A stretch of DNA of 64,000 nt, taken from contig NZ_JASNJD010000002.1 of the NCBI RefSeq assembly GCF_030164425.1, positions 124,001-188,000 of the forward strand, read 5' to 3'. A program made the position numbers and the translations under genes. Below the pieces are notes generated by a model. That model ran no database searches, was not told where the DNA came from, and saw only the letters and a list, made by a program, of their open reading frames with translations. The stretch comes from Pseudodonghicola flavimaris. GTDB lineage: Bacteria; Pseudomonadota; Alphaproteobacteria; Rhodobacterales; Rhodobacteraceae. Below are positions 36,369-44,278 of this stretch, in pieces (the first letter of the stretch is position 1; every line of letters begins with the position of its first letter).

Positions 36369-37793
36369 GTGACTACTGTATTTTCCAGTGTGAAACAAAA
36401 GATTTCAAACCTGGAAGCCACAAGAATTACAGGACGCGTTCATTCCGTCGTCGGGCTGACGCTGACGGTGGCCGGGCTGCAGCGTGCCGCCGGGCTGGGC
36501 CAGCGCTGCCGGGTGCACGGGCTGCACGGGCCGGTGACCGGAGAGATCGTCGGCACCAGCGCCGAAGGGCTGCACCTGCTGCCGTTCGGAACCTGGGACG
36601 GGATCACCGTCGGCGACACCGTCGAACTGATCCAGACCGAGGACGGCATCCGCCCCGACGACAGCTGGATCGGCACCGTGATCGACGCGCTGGGGCGACC
36701 GCTGTCCCCTGCCCCCGGGTTCCGGCGCGGCGCCCGCCGCGCGCGTGGCCGCAACAGCCCGCCGCCGGCCTATGAACGCCGCCGGGTCGGTGCCAAGCTG
36801 GAAACGCGGATCAAATGCGTCGATCTCTTCACCCCGCTTTGCCGCGGCCAGCGGATGGGGGTCTTCGCCGGATCTGGGGTGGGGAAATCCACCCTGATGG
36901 CGATGCTGGCGCGCAACACCAATGCCGATGTCATCGTGATCGGCCTGGTCGGCGAACGTGGCCGCGAGGTGCAGGATTTCATCGCCGAAGACCTGGGGCC
37001 GGAGGGCATGGCCCGCTCCGTGGTGGTTGTGGCGACCGGGGACGAGGCACCGCTGCTGCGCCGTCAGGCCGCCTGGACCGCCACAGCCGTGGCCGAACAT
37101 TTCCGCAGCCAGGGCAAACAGGTGCTGCTGATGATGGACAGCGTCACCCGCTTCGCCATGGCGCAGCGCGAGATCGGCCTGTCGAGCGGCGAACCCCCGA
37201 CCACCCGCGGCTATCCTCCGACGGTGTTTTCCGAATTGCCGCATCTGCTGGAACGCGCCGGCCCCGGCCGGCCTGGCGAAGGCGATATCACCGGCATCTA
37301 TACCGTGCTGGTCGATGGCGACGACATGAACGAACCCGTCGCCGATGCGGTGCGCGGCATACTCGACGGCCATATCGTGCTGGACCGGCGCATCGCCGAA
37401 CAGGACCGCTACCCGGCGATCAACGTGCAGAAGTCGATCTCGCGCATGCTGCCCGACTGCCACAGCCCCGAGGAATACGCCATCATGCAGGCCGCCCGCC
37501 GGGCGCTGGCCCGCTACGCCGATATGGAAGAGCTGATCCGCGTCGGCGCCTATCGCGCCGGCTCGGACCCGGAAACCGACGCGGCGGCGACATTCTTCCG
37601 CAGCGCCAATGCCTTCCTGGCGCAGAGCCGGACCGAAACCCTGGCCGCGGACCAGAGCTTTGCTGAGCTCTACCGCATGTTGCTGGAGGCGGGGATCGAG
37701 GTGGCACTGCCCGCCCAGGCGGCGGCACAACCGCCGGCCCCCCGGGGATCGGGCGGCCGGCCCAGGGCGACGACTGGAGGGTATCGCGCCTGA
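36369..37793 (+). CDS. fliI: Flagellar export ATPase FliI
   Basis: FliI powers and orders protein export. The start is a GTG at 36369 with AGGGG eight bases upstream. The 474-residue product has the Walker A motif GSGVGKST (about 168-175), Walker B in QVLLMMDSVTRFAMAQREIGL-like order, and the family signature ERGREVQDF. The C-terminal tail is proline/arginine-rich. It stands alone, divergent from flgB and convergent to fliC, away from fliH. Confidence 0.97.
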   Translation: MTTVFSSVKQKISNLEATRITGRVHSVVGLTLTVAGLQRAAGLGQRCRVHGLHGPVTGEIVGTSAEGLHLLPFGTWDGITVGDTVELIQTEDGIRPDDSWIGTVIDALGRPLSPAPGFRRGARRARGRNSPPPAYERRRVGAKLETRIKCVDLFTPLCRGQRMGVFAGSGVGKSTLMAMLARNTNADVIVIGLVGERGREVQDFIAEDLGPEGMARSVVVVATGDEAPLLRRQAAWTATAVAEHFRSQGKQVLLMMDSVTRFAMAQREIGLSSGEPPTTRGYPPTVFSELPHLLERAGPGRPGEGDITGIYTVLVDGDDMNEPVADAVRGILDGHIVLDRRIAEQDRYPAINVQKSISRMLPDCHSPEEYAIMQAARRALARYADMEELIRVGAYRAGSDPETDAAATFFRSANAFLAQSRTETLAADQSFAELYRMLLEAGIEVALPAQAAAQPPAPRGSGGRPRATTGGYRA

Positions 37794-37815
37794 GTACTGG
37801 TTCGGAAACCAAAGC

Positions 37816-37843
37816 GCCGCCAGGGGTTTTACCCCCCGACGGC
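37816..37843. terminator. Hairpin between fliI and fliC ends
   Basis: A short compound stem is seen: GCCG/CGGC outside and GGGG/CCCC inside a TTTTA loop. It lies in the 58-base convergent gap. No clear T-run follows on either strand. Confidence 0.35.
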
Positions 37844-37851
37844 AAGACCCG

Positions 37852-38673
37852 TTACTGGAACAGGCTCAGGATGTTTTGCGGCGACTGGTTCGCGATCGAC
37901 AGCGATTGCGTCGCGAGCTGCTGCTGGACCTGATAGGCCTGCAGACGCGCAGCTTCCTCTTCCATGTTCGCATCGACCATGGCGCTGATGCCCGAATCCA
38001 GCGTGTCGGTCAGGGCGGACAGGAAGTCCTGCTGACCTTCCAGCGTGTCTTCGGTCACACCCAGCGAGGTCGCTGCGGTGATCGCATCGGCCAGCGCGCC
38101 TTCCGCCGTCGACAGATCGGCGGCCAGGTCGGCCGAGCTCGTCAGGTCGATGCCTTCCAGCGTGGTCTTGATCGCCGACAGGTCCACCGAGTTGAAAGTG
38201 ATGGTGGTGGTGGCGAAGCTGCCGGTCGAACGGCTGATCCCGGTCACCACGGTCACCGCAGCGGCCGAGGTCACGAGGTCGTCACCGTTGAAGGTCGACT
38301 GATCGATGGCGGCACCGATCTGATCGACCAGCGCGTCGAGCTCGGACTGGACGTCTTCCAGATCGATCCCGCTGCCCTGGGCGAAAGCCACACGCTCGGC
38401 GAACTGCTCGGCCAGGTCGGAGACGGTCTCGGCCCCAAGACGCGCGGTCGAAACCGAGTTCTTGGTCGAGGTCAGACCTTCGTTGATGGCACTGAACATG
38501 CCGCTGTCGCCCGACATCGTTTCCGAGATCGCGAAATAGGCGGCGTTGTCCTTGCCCGAGCTGATCGCCAGACCGCTGGAAACGCGGTTCTGGGTCTCTT
38601 CCAGGCCCTTGTTGACTTGGTTCAGCGTCGCCAGAGCGACCATTGCGGAGGAATTGGTGAGAATGGACGACAT
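37852..38673 (-). CDS. fliC: Flagellin FliC
   Basis: This 273-residue filament subunit has the conserved N-terminal D0/D1 helices (ALATLNQVNKGLEETQNRVSSGLAISSG, DNAAYFAISETM) and the C-terminal helices (AYQVQQQLATQSLSIANQSPQNILSLFQ). The middle domain is short, about 100 residues, as in small alphaproteobacterial flagellins. GGAGAG lies 6 bases before the ATG. The leader holds two stem-loops that could be FlbT targets. It stands as a single gene with its own promoter region; no fliD or fliS was seen nearby. Confidence 0.96.
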   Translation of the reverse strand: MSSILTNSSAMVALATLNQVNKGLEETQNRVSSGLAISSGKDNAAYFAISETMSGDSGMFSAINEGLTSTKNSVSTARLGAETVSDLAEQFAERVAFAQGSGIDLEDVQSELDALVDQIGAAIDQSTFNGDDLVTSAAAVTVVTGISRSTGSFATTTITFNSVDLSAIKTTLEGIDLTSSADLAADLSTAEGALADAITAATSLGVTEDTLEGQQDFLSALTDTLDSGISAMVDANMEEEAARLQAYQVQQQLATQSLSIANQSPQNILSLFQ

Positions 38674-38708
38674 TTAATGCTCTCCTCAGTTCTCGTTTTT
38701 TGTAAGCC

Positions 38709-38767
38709 CAGTCTTCTGACTGTGATCTGACAGCACCTTGAGGACCGGAGAGACTCCGGCCGTGCTG
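38709..38767 (-). promoter_or_regulatory. Two stem-loops in the flagellin mRNA leader
   Basis: Two hairpins lie 36-94 bases before the fliC ATG. Hairpin 1 (38709-38722) has CAGTC/GACTG around TTCT. Hairpin 2 (38731-38767) has an outer CAGCAC/GTGCTG stem and an inner CCGGAG/CTCCGG stem with a 3-base loop. In Caulobacter FlbT acts on the flagellin mRNA leader, which folds into stem-loops, so these are candidate FlbT sites. Confidence 0.5.
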
Positions 38768-38793
38768 CTAAGGCGGAAGATAGAGAGAGCCAG

Positions 38794-38810
38794 GTTAAAG
38801 AGCGGTTTAA
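38794..38810 (-). promoter_or_regulatory. Possible CtrA-like site upstream of fliC
   Basis: The coding strand reads TTAA-N8-TTAAC, one base longer than the CtrA spacing. It is flanked by a 7-bp inverted repeat, GGCGGAA (38772-38778) and TTCCGCC (38813-38819). It lies about 120 bases before the ATG, which would leave a leader containing both hairpins. Confidence 0.3.
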
Positions 38811-38838
38811 GTTTCCGCCTTTTCTCCCTGTCAGTGCA

Positions 38839-39336
38839 TCAAAATTCCCGATCGATGCGCAAACGCCCACCGGTGGAATTGCCGATTTTCTGGCCGGATT
38901 TCCCGTACAGGCCGCTCAGCCCGTTGCGTTCCGAGGCCTTCTTGAGCTCGCGCACGATGGTGCCGGCGGCGCGCGCCATGCGCTGCAGCAGCGCGCTGTC
39001 TTCGCTGACCGCCTTCTGCAGCTGCGCCAGCTGCACCGGCAGACCGCGGGCGCGCACGGCTTCATGCCGCAGAAAGGGCTCGATCAGCGGCATCCGCAGT
39101 TCCAGCCACTTCAGCAGCGCCGCCTTGCGGTCGAACAGCTCTCCGACGATCTGCAACCGGCCGGCGCGGATGGCAGCGATCTCCTCGTTCAGCAGGCTGA
39201 CGGCCTCGCCCACCTTGGCGGAAAACGCGTCGATATTCGCCTCGTCCTCCTCGGTCAGCACCGGCCCGGCGCCATCGGCCTGACTGCGCCGGGCCTCCTG
39301 CCGCCGTCCGATCCGGAATTTCCGCCCTTCGCGCAT
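38839..39336 (-). CDS. FlgN-like flagellar protein
   Basis: The 165-residue, mostly helical product lacks a signal peptide. It has IDAFSAKVGEAVSLLNEEIAAIRAGRLQIVGELFDRKAALLKWLE-type heptads (residues 34-80), LLQRMARAAGTIVREL and a GLYGKSGQ ending, which resemble FlgN, the export chaperone of hook-filament junction proteins FlgK and FlgL. Similarity is by pattern only. It is third in flgI - rod-binding protein - this gene. Confidence 0.6.
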   Translation of the reverse strand: MREGRKFRIGRRQEARRSQADGAGPVLTEEDEANIDAFSAKVGEAVSLLNEEIAAIRAGRLQIVGELFDRKAALLKWLELRMPLIEPFLRHEAVRARGLPVQLAQLQKAVSEDSALLQRMARAAGTIVRELKKASERNGLSGLYGKSGQKIGNSTGGRLRIDREF

Positions 39337-39346
39337 CTGCCGCTCC

Positions 39347-39649
39347 TCAGTCGCGATAGGCGGCCAGCATCCGCCCGATATTGTCGCTCAGCCCCAGCCC
39401 GCCGCGCTCGGCAAGCTGTTCGGCCATCGCCTCCGACAGGAAGGATCGCCAGATCTCCGCCCCCTGCCCGCCGGCGGCGGGGCCATAGTCCACCGTCTTC
39501 ATCATCTGATCCACGAACTGGCTGATGAAGACCGCTTCGAAGGCCTCGGCGGTTTCCTTTTCCTGCGCACTCAGGGCCGGGGTCTCGTCGCTGCGTTGCT
39601 GTGCGATGCCAGCCGCCAGCGCCGGGTTTGGTGCCGCGATATCCGTCAT
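39347..39649 (-). CDS. Rod-binding protein, FlgJ N-terminal type
   Basis: The 100-residue product shows the FlgJ rod-binding motif: ETAEAFEAVFISQFVDQMMKTVDYG, then WRSFLSEAMAEQLAERGGLGLSDNIGRML. It corresponds only to the N-terminal half of enteric FlgJ; the muramidase half is missing, as is usual in alphaproteobacteria. It would cap and guide rod assembly. Its ATG overlaps the flgI stop by one base. Confidence 0.88.
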   Translation of the reverse strand: MTDIAAPNPALAAGIAQQRSDETPALSAQEKETAEAFEAVFISQFVDQMMKTVDYGPAAGGQGAEIWRSFLSEAMAEQLAERGGLGLSDNIGRMLAAYRD

Positions 39650-40809
39650 CAGATGATCTCCAGATCGGCGTGCAGGGCGCCGGAGGCCTTGATCGCCTGC
39701 AGGATCGAAATGGTCTGCCGGGCACCGACACCGATGGCGTTCAGCCCGTCGACCAGATCCTGCAGGCTGACATCGCCCTCCAGAATGGTGAAGCGGCTCT
39801 CGCGCTCCTCCACATCGATATTGGTCTCGGGCACCACCACAGCCGTCCCGCCGATGGAGATCGGATTCGGCTGGCTGACGTTATAGCGCTCGCGGACCCG
39901 CACCGTCAGCCCGCCCTGGCTGATCGCCACCTGGCCGATGCGCACGTTGGCGCCGATCACGATCGTGCCGGATTTCTCGTCCACCACCACCCGCGCAGTG
40001 CTGTCGGGCTGCACCGTCAGATTCTCGATGGCAGCCATGGTTTCGGCCACATCGCCCTTGCCCGGCACATCGACCTCCACCGTCGCCGGGTCGAGCGCCC
40101 GGGCCGCGCCGCCGCCCAGGGTCAGGTTGATCACATCCTCGATCCGCGCGGCGGTGGTGAAATCCGGCATCCTCAGCGAGATCCGGAAGCTGTCGAGCTC
40201 CCGCAGCTCGAAATCCACCTCACGCTCGACGATGGCGCCGTTGTCGATCCGGGCGATGGTCGGCACCCCCTCGACCACGCTGGCGGCATTGCCCTGCGCC
40301 ATGAAGCCGGACACGGCCATCGGCCCCTGCGCCACGGCATAGACCTCTCCGTCAGCCCCGGAGAGCGGCGTCACCAGCAGGGTGCCGCCGCGCAGGCTGG
40401 TGGCGTCGCCCAGCGACGAGACCACCACATCGATCGGCGCCCCCCGACGGGCAAAGGGCGGCAGCTTGGCGGTGACCATCACCGCGGCGGTGTTCTTGGT
40501 CTTCAGCAGATCGCCGTCCAGATTGCCGACGCCCAGCCGCTCCAGCATGCCCTTGACCGCCTCGCGGGTGAACGGGCTGTTGGCCATCTTGTCGCCGGAG
40601 CCATGCAGCCCCACCACCAGCCCGTAGCCGATCAGGTGGTTTTCCCGCACCCCTTCGAAACTGGCGATATCCTTGATCCGCACCTCGGCCCGGGCTGCCG
40701 GCGCCGCCAGCGGCAGGGACAGCATCAGCGCCGCGACAAAGCCGCGCGCGCGGCGCCATGCTGCGCCGCCCGTCCCCCGATCCGCTCTGTGAGCCCGTTG
40801 TCCGGTCAT
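39649..40809 (-). CDS. flgI: Flagellar P-ring protein FlgI
   Basis: The 386-residue product has a signal peptide (about 20-41, FVAALMLSLPLAAPAARA) and the FlgI body (VRIKDIASFEGVRENHLIGYGLVVGLHGSGDKM, TLLVTPLSGADGEVYAVAQGP, IDVEERESRFTILEGDVSLQDLVDGLNAIGV). FlgI forms the periplasmic bushing in the peptidoglycan layer. The true start may be a little downstream, since the first 15 residues are unusually basic. It is divergent from the FtcR-like regulator gene. Confidence 0.96.
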   Translation of the reverse strand: MTGQRAHRADRGTGGAAWRRARGFVAALMLSLPLAAPAARAEVRIKDIASFEGVRENHLIGYGLVVGLHGSGDKMANSPFTREAVKGMLERLGVGNLDGDLLKTKNTAAVMVTAKLPPFARRGAPIDVVVSSLGDATSLRGGTLLVTPLSGADGEVYAVAQGPMAVSGFMAQGNAASVVEGVPTIARIDNGAIVEREVDFELRELDSFRISLRMPDFTTAARIEDVINLTLGGGAARALDPATVEVDVPGKGDVAETMAAIENLTVQPDSTARVVVDEKSGTIVIGANVRIGQVAISQGGLTVRVRERYNVSQPNPISIGGTAVVVPETNIDVEERESRFTILEGDVSLQDLVDGLNAIGVGARQTISILQAIKASGALHADLEII

Positions 40810-40974
40810 GACATTACCCCTGGCCGATAGCCACAGACTAACGGTTTGTTTTTGTGAAGTCCATATAAAGCCCAGTCTAAACTTGGACGCTTGGGTATTT
40901 TATTGTTGTAACACCCATCTTTCCTTGCTAGCCATTAAGAATAGATATGGATAACGGCGGGAACGGAGGTGTTC

Positions 40975-41727
40975 ATGCGCGCCTATGTTTTCGAACCCCG
41001 GGAGAAGCGCCAGAAATCGCTGGCCACCGAGCTTGAGAACGCCGGCATCGAACCCTTTTTCGTCGATGAGGATTTCTTCGAGACCGGGCTCGCCCCGCTG
41101 ACCCAGCCGGGCGGAGAGGCGCGGCCGATTCTGATCGGAGAATCCCCGGACACCCACGATCAGATCCGGGCGGTGCGCCGGGCCGGATGCACCAATCCGA
41201 TGATCGTGTTGCGGGACTTCCGCAATTCCCAGGATACCTCGGCAGCCCTTGATCGCGGCGCGGATGACGTCATTGTCAGCCCGATCAAGGGCAGCGAGGT
41301 GATGTCGCGCATCAACTCGATCCTGCGTCGGTCGCATGGGCACGCCGCCGAATGCGTCGAGGTCGGAGAGCTGACGGCCTTCTTCGACGGCCGCGATCCC
41401 ATCGTCTCCGGCGCGCGGATCAAGCTGTCCAAGCGAGAACATTCGATCTTCCAGCATCTGGCGCTGAATTCGAACAAGGTGATTTCCAAGAACGCGATCT
41501 ATGACGCGGTCTACGGGATGAGCGCGGATCAGCCCTTCGACAAGGTGATCGACGTCTATATCTGCAAGCTGCGCAAGAAGATCGCCGCCGCCGCCAGCAG
41601 CGGCGCGCAGTATATCGAGACGGTGCATGGCCGCGGCTACAAGTTGAGCGCGCCGGAGCAGCTGGAACTGCCGGCGCCGGAGGTGCAGGCCGACAGCCGC
41701 CAGCCGCCGCTGCAGGCGCGCGCCTGA
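40975..41727 (+). CDS. FtcR-like OmpR-family regulator with degenerate receiver
   Basis: GGAGGT four bases upstream sets the ATG. The 250-residue protein has a receiver-like domain (1-118) and an OmpR-type winged helix (about 125-230, KLSKREHSIFQHLALNSNKVISKNAI then DKVIDVYICKLRKKI and ETVHGRGYKL). In the receiver the acidic pair is replaced by FEP (6-8), the phosphoacceptor site falls in ILIGES (G55/E56), and the conserved KP is SP (102-103). It resembles Brucella FtcR, a flagellar master regulator that also departs from the standard receiver. It probably binds DNA without phosphorylation. Confidence 0.85.
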   Translation: MRAYVFEPREKRQKSLATELENAGIEPFFVDEDFFETGLAPLTQPGGEARPILIGESPDTHDQIRAVRRAGCTNPMIVLRDFRNSQDTSAALDRGADDVIVSPIKGSEVMSRINSILRRSHGHAAECVEVGELTAFFDGRDPIVSGARIKLSKREHSIFQHLALNSNKVISKNAIYDAVYGMSADQPFDKVIDVYICKLRKKIAAAASSGAQYIETVHGRGYKLSAPEQLELPAPEVQADSRQPPLQARA

Positions 41728-41748
41728 GCGCGGCCGCCGCGCGCCCGA

Positions 41749-42828
41749 TCAGAGATAATTCAGCAACGACATCTGCGACAGTTTCGCGGTGACCGTATAG
41801 CTGGCCTCCAGCTGGTATTGCAGGTTCTCCACCCGCGTCGCGGCCTCATAGGGATCGACGTTCTCATAGGCGGCGATCTGGGTCTGCTGCACCAGCGAGA
41901 GATCGCCCAGCCGGGTGCTGGCATTCTCCACCACCTGCTGGTTGAAGCCGATGTCGGCAGAGGCACCCAGCGCGCCCTCGACCCCATTGCCCAGTGCGGT
42001 ATTCGCCGCCTCCATCCAGGCCTTGTAGGTCGCGTCGTCCTCGATGGTGGAGACATCGACCACCGCCAGCATCGCCAGCCCCTTCAGGATATCGCGAAAG
42101 CCCTGATCGTTGGCCTGCACGCCGTATTCCAGCGACTGATCCGCATCCAGCCGGGCGGTGACCCGCGCCGAGGGCGTGCCATCCGCGGCCTGCGCCGGCG
42201 TGCCGTTGAAGAACACCCCTTCGAAATTCTCCGACGCATCCGCATTGGCGGAGTCGAAGAAGGCGTCGAAACGGGCGATCATGTCTTCCGCCTCGGCCAG
42301 GGTGGCAGGCCCGCTGCCGACGATCCCGGACAACAGCTGTGCCGGCGAGGTGCCCGTCTCGGTATCGATCTCGTCCCAGCGGCTGAGCGGCTGGGCGTCG
42401 CTGTCGATGCCGGAGAACAGGTAATCGCCGTTGAAGCTGATGTTGAGCGAGGCGATGATGCTTTCCAGCGCGGCTTCGGCCTCCTCGTTCAGCGCGCTGA
42501 CCCCGGTGGTCCCGCGCGAGGCGTTGACGATCGAGGTCTGCAGCACGCTGTCGGCGCTCTCCCGCGCGGCATCGACCGAGGTCAGCATCGCCTGCAGCTT
42601 GCTGTCGAGGATATCGTTCGAGGTCAGATAGGCCTGGGTATTGGCCTCCCGCGCGCGCAGGGTCAGATCCAGCGCCGCGCTGGCGCCCAGATCGGCGAAG
42701 ATATCGGCCTTCACCCCGGTGGACAGCTCCTGACCGGCGGTCTGCAACAGCTTGGTGGCACTGGCCACATAGCTGCGGTTGGCGGTATTGAGCTGCAGGG
42801 ACGATACCCGGCTGATGTTCCAGCTCAT
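41749..42828 (-). CDS. flgL: Flagellar hook-filament junction protein FlgL
   Basis: The 359-residue product starts MSWNISRVSSLQLNTANRSYVASATKLLQTAGQELSTG in flagellin-like form and ends RVENLQYQLEASYTVTAKLSQMSLLNYL, the flagellin-type C-terminus. FlgL is the second junction protein (HAP3) between hook and filament. It follows flgK by 10 bases and is convergent to the FtcR-like gene. Confidence 0.93.
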   Translation of the reverse strand: MSWNISRVSSLQLNTANRSYVASATKLLQTAGQELSTGVKADIFADLGASAALDLTLRAREANTQAYLTSNDILDSKLQAMLTSVDAARESADSVLQTSIVNASRGTTGVSALNEEAEAALESIIASLNISFNGDYLFSGIDSDAQPLSRWDEIDTETGTSPAQLLSGIVGSGPATLAEAEDMIARFDAFFDSANADASENFEGVFFNGTPAQAADGTPSARVTARLDADQSLEYGVQANDQGFRDILKGLAMLAVVDVSTIEDDATYKAWMEAANTALGNGVEGALGASADIGFNQQVVENASTRLGDLSLVQQTQIAAYENVDPYEAATRVENLQYQLEASYTVTAKLSQMSLLNYL

Positions 42829-42838
42829 GTCAGTCTCC

Positions 42839-44251
42839 TCAGACGGCGGCCAGCAGCGTGTCGAGCATCTCGGCCACGGCTGTCAGCATCTTGGAATTGG
42901 CGGCATAGCTCTGCTCGATCAGGAGCAGCTTCTGCAGCTCGTCATCGATATTGACGCCCTCGACGCTCTCGCGCGAGGCGGCCACCAGCTCTGCGGCGGA
43001 ACTCGCCGCGCTGTAACTGTTCTCGGCGCGGGTGCTTTCCGACGCCTGTGCACTGACCAGTTCCGAAGCGAAATCGGCCAGCGAAATGGAGGCGCTCAGC
43101 CCCGTGGCGGGATCGGCATCCACCTTGGTATCGAACACATCGATGAACCTCTGGATCTGGGTCGCATCGGCCGCGGCCCCTTCCGAGGTCACCCCCATGC
43201 CATCGCGGATCCGCCAGATCTCCGCATCGCCGTCGTGCGAAACCTTGCTGTTCACCGTCAGCCGGCTGGCCAGCCCGTCCAGCGCGTCGGGATCGTAGGC
43301 CGCCCCGTTGTCGGTGAAGAGCCCGGCCTCCCCTGCCGCGAGCGATGTGTCCGAGCTTTCGAACGCCTGTATCAGCGCCCGGGCGTATTCGTCGAGCTGC
43401 AGCTGGAACTGCGGCAGAATCTCATTGGTCAGTTCGGCGAAACCGACCAGGCTGCCTTCCTCGATCCCGCGCACACCGTCCTTGTTCGGGGTGATCTCGA
43501 CCTCACCGGCGAAGAAGGTGCCCTCGCCCGCGTTATAGCTCACGTCCTGCACCTGGGTGCCTTCCAGCAGCGCGGCGCCGCCGGTGGTATAGACGCTGAC
43601 CGTGCTGTCGGAGTTATAACTGATCCGCACGCCGACGATGCCGGAGACCTGGTCCAGCAGCGCGTCCATCTGGTCGGCCACCTCTGCCGCCGCCAGGGTG
43701 CCGGCCGGCATGCTGCCCATCTGGCTGTTCAGATCAGCCAGATCGTAGAGCGCCTGATTGAGGTCGGAGACCTCATAGCGGATTTCCATCTCCACGTCCG
43801 AGCGCACCTCGGAAAGGGTGCCGCTGAGATCGCGGATCGAGGTCGCCAGATCCTCGGCGGCATAGACCGCCGCCGACTGCGCCTCGGTCGAGGACGGCAT
43901 GTTCACCAGCGTCGTCAGCGCGGTGTTGAAATCGGAAAACTTGTCCGACACCGAAAGCCCGTCACCGGGCTGGCCCAGATACACGGTGTAATCGTCCAGC
44001 GCCTCGTAGATCGCCTGCTGATGTGCCATCTTGGCGCTCTCGGCGCGCGACATGCGGATCAGCGCGCTGTCGACCTCACGCTGGACCGCCGCCACCGATG
44101 AGGCACCACCATGGGTGGTGATCAGCACCGCCTCGCGGCGGACGTAGTCCTCCGACATCGCGTTGGCGATGTTCTCCGACACGACCTGAGTCTGGAACTG
44201 CGCCGTCGCCAACCCGCTGGAGGCAACATTCAACGCCCTGGAAAGGCTCAT
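42839..44251 (-). CDS. flgK: Flagellar hook-associated protein FlgK
   Basis: The 470-residue product begins MSLSRALNVASSGLATAQFQTQVVSENIANAMSEDYVRRE and ends GVNIDDELQKLLLIEQSYAANSKMLTAVAEMLDTLLAAV, both standard for FlgK (HAP1). The middle carries GISVFTTGG-type repeats (DSTVSVYTTGGAALLEG). It is second in flgE-flgK-flgL. Confidence 0.95.
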   Translation of the reverse strand: MSLSRALNVASSGLATAQFQTQVVSENIANAMSEDYVRREAVLITTHGGASSVAAVQREVDSALIRMSRAESAKMAHQQAIYEALDDYTVYLGQPGDGLSVSDKFSDFNTALTTLVNMPSSTEAQSAAVYAAEDLATSIRDLSGTLSEVRSDVEMEIRYEVSDLNQALYDLADLNSQMGSMPAGTLAAAEVADQMDALLDQVSGIVGVRISYNSDSTVSVYTTGGAALLEGTQVQDVSYNAGEGTFFAGEVEITPNKDGVRGIEEGSLVGFAELTNEILPQFQLQLDEYARALIQAFESSDTSLAAGEAGLFTDNGAAYDPDALDGLASRLTVNSKVSHDGDAEIWRIRDGMGVTSEGAAADATQIQRFIDVFDTKVDADPATGLSASISLADFASELVSAQASESTRAENSYSAASSAAELVAASRESVEGVNIDDELQKLLLIEQSYAANSKMLTAVAEMLDTLLAAV

Positions 44252-44278
44252 CTTCTATCCCCTGAACGCTGAGGTGGA

